10,433 bases of DNA from an uncultured euryarchaeote (GTDB lineage Archaea; Thermoplasmatota; Poseidoniia; Poseidoniales; Thalassarchaeaceae), in the NCBI GenBank assembly GCA_937876055.1, contig CALEIW010000227.1, positions 1-10,433 on the forward strand. Reading direction: 5' to 3'. The notes beneath the pieces were generated by a model. The model was given only the letters and a program-made list of their open reading frames with translations. It was not told the DNA's origin and ran no database searches. The position numbers were made by a program, and so were the translations under genes. This document shows, piece after piece, positions 6,557 through 10,433 of the stretch (position 1 is its first letter; every line of letters begins with the position of its first letter).

Positions 6557-7498
6557 ATGAGCGGAACCCAGTGGACGATGGCAGGGCCGCTCAAGCTTCT
6601 GACGAATACCTTCCAGCGATGGTGGATGGGCCAAAAAGACAACCATTTCCGAATAGTTTCGTCTCTTACAATACTCTCTCTTGCGGCAACAATTTGGGGT
6701 CTACTTTTCTTGTTTGTTCTAGGTGGTACAACAGACGACTCAAAGGAAATGTGGGTTCCCTGGAGTTGGCTTGGTTTAATCGTTGGAGGAACTCTAGCCT
6801 TTTGGATAGTGCCAGAATTTTTTGTATATCTCGGTCACAAGGCGGCCCTTGACGAAATACTCCTACTTGATTCACGTCCAGAGGTCCTCAGACGGCGTAA
6901 GGAAGCCGAGGAAGCCGCGGACATGCTCGGTCCAGTATACCAATCCCATCTTGTGAGACTTTACAATGAATTGGGGATTAAAGTCGGCTCCAGATTTAGA
7001 CACATTAAACCTGCAGGAGCAAGGTCAATAGAATCCATGACGGAGATATCCGAAGATTCCGAAGAAAGAGTATCTGAGCCTTGGGATGAAATTTCTTTAG
7101 AATCAAATTCCAACGAGTCTTCCCCATATTCTAGCACTTGGTGGAATACCACAAACTCTCAATTGTCTGTATTGCTTCCTGGGGCCAATATTTTGCGGGA
7201 TAGAGATGCAAATCGTACAATTCTAGGCTTTTCATCAATTAGTGCCGGCCTCTTGCTTTACAACATGATTTTTGGCCTCGCCAAACAGGGAGGAGGCCCT
7301 AGGGAATTCACTGTGGATCTAACCCTGTGGCTTTCTGGAGACTCTTCGGTTCACTCAGCTGCCCCCCATTTTGATGGAGTTAGTGTCCTTCTCGCTGCCG
7401 CCTCTTTGACCATGGTGTTTTTGACTAGACCTGCTAATCTAGAAGACACGTCTGATACTGAAAGTAGCAAGGCTTTGACTCACATTGAGGAGGAGTAA
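6557..7498 (+). CDS. four-helix membrane protein of unknown function
   Basis: No family was recognised for this 313-residue protein. Hydrophobic segments at about 33-56, 67-92, 221-242 and 273-290 predict four transmembrane helices, with both ends and the large central loop (93-220) in the cytosol. The positive-inside rule supports this through RRRK (112-115). The loop starts with a charged helix (100-140) and becomes Ser/Glu/Asp-rich and probably disordered (158-190), then Trp/Thr/Asn-rich. The C-terminal tail is acidic, ending EEE. The ATG at 6557 is preceded by AGGGA at eight bases; Met8 and Met24 are alternatives but are less well supported. The stop TAA is two bases before the GTG of signal peptidase I, and the codons for the acidic tail supply that gene's Shine-Dalgarno. 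The two are therefore almost certainly co-translated, hinting at a role with the peptidase or its substrates, but this is only inference. Confidence 0.78.
   Translation: MSGTQWTMAGPLKLLTNTFQRWWMGQKDNHFRIVSSLTILSLAATIWGLLFLFVLGGTTDDSKEMWVPWSWLGLIVGGTLAFWIVPEFFVYLGHKAALDEILLLDSRPEVLRRRKEAEEAADMLGPVYQSHLVRLYNELGIKVGSRFRHIKPAGARSIESMTEISEDSEERVSEPWDEISLESNSNESSPYSSTWWNTTNSQLSVLLPGANILRDRDANRTILGFSSISAGLLLYNMIFGLAKQGGGPREFTVDLTLWLSGDSSVHSAAPHFDGVSVLLAAASLTMVFLTRPANLEDTSDTESSKALTHIEEE
7489..7493 (+). promoter_or_regulatory. Shine-Dalgarno site supporting a GTG start of signal peptidase
   Basis: GGAGG within the last codons of the membrane-protein gene lies seven bases before the GTG at 7501. It supports the non-ATG start, keeps the N-terminal membrane anchor in the product and indicates translational coupling. 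Confidence 0.7.
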
Positions 7499-7500
7499 TT

Positions 7501-8298
7501 GTGGATATTCAAGTTCTCAAGCGAGAGGCGAGTCTTGCAATAGGATTGGTCATACTCTTACTGGGTTCGATGACTATTGCAACCGGCACTTATCCACCCA
7601 TGGTCGTGGTGGAATCTGGATCTATGATGCATGACCCTGAGCAAGGTTCGGTAGGAGCGATAGACCCAGGCGACTTAGTCCTAGTAATGTCTCCTGATCG
7701 CCACCAAATAATCACCTTTGCAGAAGCAACACAAATTGGTGGTAAGCACGAAGGTTACGAAACTCATGGAATGCCCGGCGATGTGATAATATTCAGGAAG
7801 AATGGTGGTAGCGATACTCCTGTAATTCATCGTGCTTTATTCAAAGCTGTAGAGAATCCTAACGGAGGTTGGGATGTACCAGGAACAGATATTGTAGCCG
7901 CAGATTCAATTACTGTGGAATTGGATTACGATTGCTACCATGGTAACTCGAAACTAACGGTTAGTAATTGGGTGCCTCAACATGAGGGCTACATTACTAC
8001 AGGAGATAATCGATGGAGCAACGGCTGCCAATACGATCAGCAATCACTTACTGATGAAAATGGTGAGTTGGTTACCGCAATCAAGGATGAGTGGATTATT
8101 GGTGTCGCTTCATTGGAAATTCCTTGGGTAGGTGCTGTGAAGCTCTATGCTAGTGGAACAGATGGTCAAGTCACTCCCAATTCTTGGAGCAATCTAGCGA
8201 TTATGGTCGCTATAGTAATTGCCACTCCTGTAATCATTGAGATGATTACAGATCGAATAAATAGTAAGAATCAATCTCAATCATATGAGGAAGAATAG
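7501..8298 (+). CDS. signal peptidase I, archaeal/Sec11-like (S26B)
   Basis: A membrane-bound serine peptidase that removes Sec/Tat signal peptides on the outer face of the cytoplasmic membrane. Residues 10-29 form the N-terminal anchor. ESGSM (38-42) holds the nucleophile S41. PGDVIIF (92-98) and VIHRA (108-112) hold the conserved strand and H110, which replaces the bacterial catalytic Lys in archaeal and ER-type enzymes. TTGDNRWSNG (166-175) is the C-terminal signature with D169. A second helix at about 231-250 leaves an acidic tail in the cytosol. The 265 residues are longer than a minimal Sec11. Extra sequence lies at about 64-90, before PGDV, and at about 114-160, and C145 and C176 could form an external disulfide. 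It starts with GTG, two bases after the membrane-protein gene, and converges on the M50 protease gene with nine bases between the stops. Confidence 0.92.
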   Translation: MDIQVLKREASLAIGLVILLLGSMTIATGTYPPMVVVESGSMMHDPEQGSVGAIDPGDLVLVMSPDRHQIITFAEATQIGGKHEGYETHGMPGDVIIFRKNGGSDTPVIHRALFKAVENPNGGWDVPGTDIVAADSITVELDYDCYHGNSKLTVSNWVPQHEGYITTGDNRWSNGCQYDQQSLTDENGELVTAIKDEWIIGVASLEIPWVGAVKLYASGTDGQVTPNSWSNLAIMVAIVIATPVIIEMITDRINSKNQSQSYEEE

Positions 8299-8307
8299 TC
8301 CATTCTC

Positions 8308-9819
8308 TCAACTTACCAATCGAGGTAAAATGATTGGGATAATTACAATGAACAACACTAGAAGACTACTCATCGAACTCAACCTGTTTGCCGCATTCTC
8401 AATACGAATTGGGTCTCCACCACGCATAATGAATCGCATTGTTGAATGCGTGGCGTCTCTGAAGATATGGCCGCCATCGAATGGAATCATTGGGATTAGA
8501 TTGGCGAATCCAAGTAGGAAATTAATCCAAGCCAGCCAGAAAAGGAAATCGAAAGCCGCCAACATACCTTCAGTTCCGATGTTTGAGGCAATTATCCCAT
8601 CTCCAGCAGTCAACATCGCCCGTTCTTCTAGAGGCATCGTGTGGCCATCATTTTGAATCGGAACCCCTAACAAAATCAACGGCGCCACCAGCAAAATCAA
8701 TCCTTTCTGAAGCCCGCTAAAATCATCATCAGCTAAGAAGCTCCAACCATCAACTGCTGCTGTGTTTGAGCGGAGATTACTGACTCCAACAAAGGCGTCA
8801 CCTTGTTCGATTCCTTGTGCCTCCATTAACACTCTAGTTTCTTCCATATCACAGCCACTGGTTTGTTGGCATTGGTCCATATGATACTGCCAACGATCAG
8901 TAAAGGTGATTTCGATGACCCTTGTTTCTGAAACATTGGCTTGAGACGAAATTACGGTGAAATTGGCTACCTCCCCGGATGAATAACCCTTCATTACCTC
9001 GGTAAAATCATCACGATTAGCCACTACAGAATCGTCGATCTGAGTGATGGTTTCGTACGCGTTTAACCCGGCATCCTGAGCCCCAGTTTCAGCAATAATC
9101 CCTGTTGCATGGACTCCGGGAGTTTTTGCAACAAATCCATTCGCTGTTGCGGATAACAAAACTAAGACAATAAATGTGGCAATCAGATTGATTGAAGGTC
9201 CAGCGGCGAATAATCGCATTCTTTCTCTTCTGGGTGCGCGGGACATTTCCTCATACTCGGGTTCAGCAAATGCCCCAACAGGGAGTAAACCGGCTAGAAG
9301 AAGTCCGAATGATCGCACTTGCATACCGTGTGCCCTAGCCTGTATTCCGTGACTATATTCGTGAATAACTAAGGCAAAAATCAGAGCGATAATTGGCCAC
9401 CAGAATGGAACAAAACTAGTCACACCTGGAATGAGAAGAAGATCTGATGCAGGTAATACATCTTGTTGGGCAGGAGCCGCTGCGGTTGCCAGAGCTGCAC
9501 TGATTATCAACAGTATAACACCGAACATTACTATGAAGCACAACCAAATCGAAAATTCTCCATATGCCCTCCAAAATCTGCGTGGTTTAGCCAACTGTTC
9601 AAGGGCAATCTTGCCCTTACCCGTTCTTAGCATCAATATGATTCCAAGCACTCTAGTTGCATTCCATTTGTCCAAGGTTCCATTCTGTTCTAAATAGACC
9701 AAAGCAAAATACCATCCTGCAATCAATACTAGAGCCCAAATTGGAGCCCAGCCCCGAATTCCAGCCCAAGCCAGTAATCCGACAAAGAGAATCTGATTCA
9801 GGCTCAGGCCTCTTTCCAT
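8308..9819 (-). CDS. M50 site-2-type intramembrane metalloprotease with PDZ-like region
   Basis: A 503-residue polytopic zinc protease of the S2P/RseP class, which cuts transmembrane segments in regulated proteolysis or removes membrane remnants. HEYSH (153-157) supplies two zinc His and the catalytic Glu. GPSINL (207-212) is the conserved motif after it. NLIPMIPFDGGH (440-451) supplies the third ligand, D448. Hydrophobic segments lie near 9-43, 90-115, 139-155, 207-225, 372-388, 420-443 and 483-500. About 233-300 (GIIAETGAQDAGLNAYETITQID region) looks PDZ-like, as in RseP. About 305-365 is an extra loop with C317 and C323. The ATG at 9819 has a weak purine-rich GGCGGA upstream. The gene runs tail-to-tail with signal peptidase and is divergent from a short coiled-coil ORF. 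A link to processing of exported proteins is plausible; its substrate is unknown. Confidence 0.92.
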   Translation of the reverse strand: MERGLSLNQILFVGLLAWAGIRGWAPIWALVLIAGWYFALVYLEQNGTLDKWNATRVLGIILMLRTGKGKIALEQLAKPRRFWRAYGEFSIWLCFIVMFGVILLIISAALATAAAPAQQDVLPASDLLLIPGVTSFVPFWWPIIALIFALVIHEYSHGIQARAHGMQVRSFGLLLAGLLPVGAFAEPEYEEMSRAPRRERMRLFAAGPSINLIATFIVLVLLSATANGFVAKTPGVHATGIIAETGAQDAGLNAYETITQIDDSVVANRDDFTEVMKGYSSGEVANFTVISSQANVSETRVIEITFTDRWQYHMDQCQQTSGCDMEETRVLMEAQGIEQGDAFVGVSNLRSNTAAVDGWSFLADDDFSGLQKGLILLVAPLILLGVPIQNDGHTMPLEERAMLTAGDGIIASNIGTEGMLAAFDFLFWLAWINFLLGFANLIPMIPFDGGHIFRDATHSTMRFIMRGGDPIRIENAANRLSSMSSLLVLFIVIIPIILPRLVS

Positions 9820-9883
9820 GACTATCCGCCTTTGCTGCCCCCACTTGAATACTCGTCAATGAATCCGCAACTGACTTGACCTG

Positions 9884-10096
9884 ATGACTCCTCGGGATAA
9901 CATGGCTGAGCGGGGGGAGATTCCCGAACGCAAACAATCTCGAGAATTAGATAGCCTACGTCGTGACACAGCCGCAATCGCTAGATTACTAAGGCAGGCT
10001 AATTTGGATGAACTCCATCAGGAACTCGAACAGGCCAAGGCGCAACTCGATTACGCCGAATCGAGACTATCTGGTGATTCCACAGAGAGCGAATAA
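9884..10096 (+). CDS. short hypothetical coiled-coil protein
   Basis: Seventy residues, or 64 if translation starts at Met7 (9902), which has GGGA four bases upstream and is about as likely. No family was recognised. Residues 15-62 are charged and Leu-rich with heptad-like spacing (Leu at 25, 35, 36, 41, 44, 48, 55), predicting one amphipathic helix or coiled coil. The tail is Ser/Glu-rich. There is no membrane segment or signal peptide. It starts 64 bases from the divergent M50 protease start. Its last 46 bases overlap the 3' end of the convergent gene at the right edge. Helical composition and position support a real gene, but its size and overlap leave doubt. Confidence 0.45.
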   Translation: MTPRDNMAERGEIPERKQSRELDSLRRDTAAIARLLRQANLDELHQELEQAKAQLDYAESRLSGDSTESE

Positions 10097-10433
10097 TCAC
10101 CTGAAGGACTGGTCTCAGAAGGACTACCGGTATCCTGTATTCTGCGGCTAATTTCCTCGAAGTTGGTCGATTTTTCGATAGCCCTTGCACCATCTGAGCG
10201 ACTGATTAATGCTAGGAATCTATGTAATGGCATACCGTCGTGCCAATTTAGGTATGGAGAACCATTTCTCGTAAGTGGAACATTCGGAATACTTCTAGAT
10301 AGGACTCGAAGTTTTCCTGTTAGCCCATCTACTGGAACTTTCATCACTCTCCAACTATCACCTCTAACGCCTTTTAGCCGGAAGGCATACAACGGTTGAA
10401 GACCGCATTTTTCTCCGGTTGTCTTCAGGGCAT
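10051..10433 (-). CDS. possible Hjc-type Holliday junction resolvase, C-terminal part
   Basis: The frame is open from the stop at 10051 to the right edge, giving about 126 visible residues; the true start is outside. A TTG at 10390 and an ATG elsewhere in the region are not needed. The visible beginning reads ALKTTGEKCGLQPLYAFRLK and continues to SWRVMKV. This recalls the pattern GG-x-P-VLAVKF...WRF near the end of archaeal Hjc, where a PD-(D/E)XK nuclease core ends in two strands. The catalytic residues would lie upstream and cannot be seen. The remainder, including SPYLNWHDGMPLHRFLALI, may be a family-specific extension ending in a Ser/Asp-rich tail. The last 46 bases overlap the plus-strand coiled-coil ORF. 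The gene is likely real; the Hjc assignment rests on a short motif and other PD-(D/E)XK proteins are possible. Confidence 0.45.
   Translation of the reverse strand, partial: ALKTTGEKCGLQPLYAFRLKGVRGDSWRVMKVPVDGLTGKLRVLSRSIPNVPLTRNGSPYLNWHDGMPLHRFLALISRSDGARAIEKSTNFEEISRRIQDTGSPSETSPSGDYSLSVESPDSLDSA

Noticed and set aside
6331..6852. 173-residue plus-strand frame across the divergent promoter region
   Set aside because: It overlaps the lipoprotein repeats on the other strand and the first helices of the membrane protein in another frame; the Ser/Ile-rich start is simply antisense of the Asp-rich repeats.
9653..9937. Longer minus-strand frame overlapping the M50 protease start
   Set aside because: It is out of frame with the protease, has no motifs, and would displace the well-formed first membrane segment of a recognised family.

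Overview
The window looks like a piece of an archaeal chromosome, most likely from a planktonic euryarchaeon of the Marine Group II/III (Thermoplasmatota) type. The taxon is an inference. It rests on an archaeal-style Lhr helicase with a C-terminal zinc ribbon, a Sec11-like signal peptidase with a Ser/His pair, a possible Hjc-type resolvase fragment, Asp-rich calcium-loop surface proteins and very tight gene packing. No phage, transposon, CRISPR, rRNA or tRNA signal was found, and no gene-free stretch approaches 300 bases.

Left part (about 1-2236). A plus-strand run holds the C-terminal part of a FolC-like folate ligase, a small membrane-anchored acidic protein and a dCMP deaminase. The last two have clear Shine-Dalgarno sites. 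The deaminase meets, with one base between the stop codons, a minus-strand P-loop kinase-like gene. Folate-dependent one-carbon chemistry and dCMP deamination both feed thymidylate synthesis, so this end is nucleotide-precursor flavoured.

Middle (2250-6518). On the minus strand lie a predicted lipoprotein, then Lhr, then the P-loop kinase. The lipoprotein has two Asp-rich thrombospondin-type-3-like units and a domain resembling the X domain of PI-phospholipase C. Lhr is a large nucleic-acid helicase. The lipoprotein-lhr gap is 72 bases and the lhr-kinase gap is 13 bases, so lhr and the kinase are probably co-transcribed.

Right part (6557-9819). Starting back-to-back with the lipoprotein (38-base gap), a four-helix membrane protein of unknown function is followed two bases later by a GTG-started signal peptidase I. 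This pair converges, 9 bases apart, on a large site-2-type (M50) intramembrane metalloprotease with a PDZ-like region. The area is therefore rich in secreted-protein and membrane-protein processing.

Right edge (about 9884-10433). A short coiled-coil ORF on plus overlaps tail-to-tail by 46 bases with a minus-strand gene that runs off the window. What is visible of that gene resembles the end of an Hjc-type Holliday junction resolvase, with limited certainty.

The points most worth a second look are the adjacent dCMP deaminase and P-loop kinase, the PLC-X lipoprotein with its 120-bp internal duplication, and the unknown membrane protein coupled to signal peptidase.
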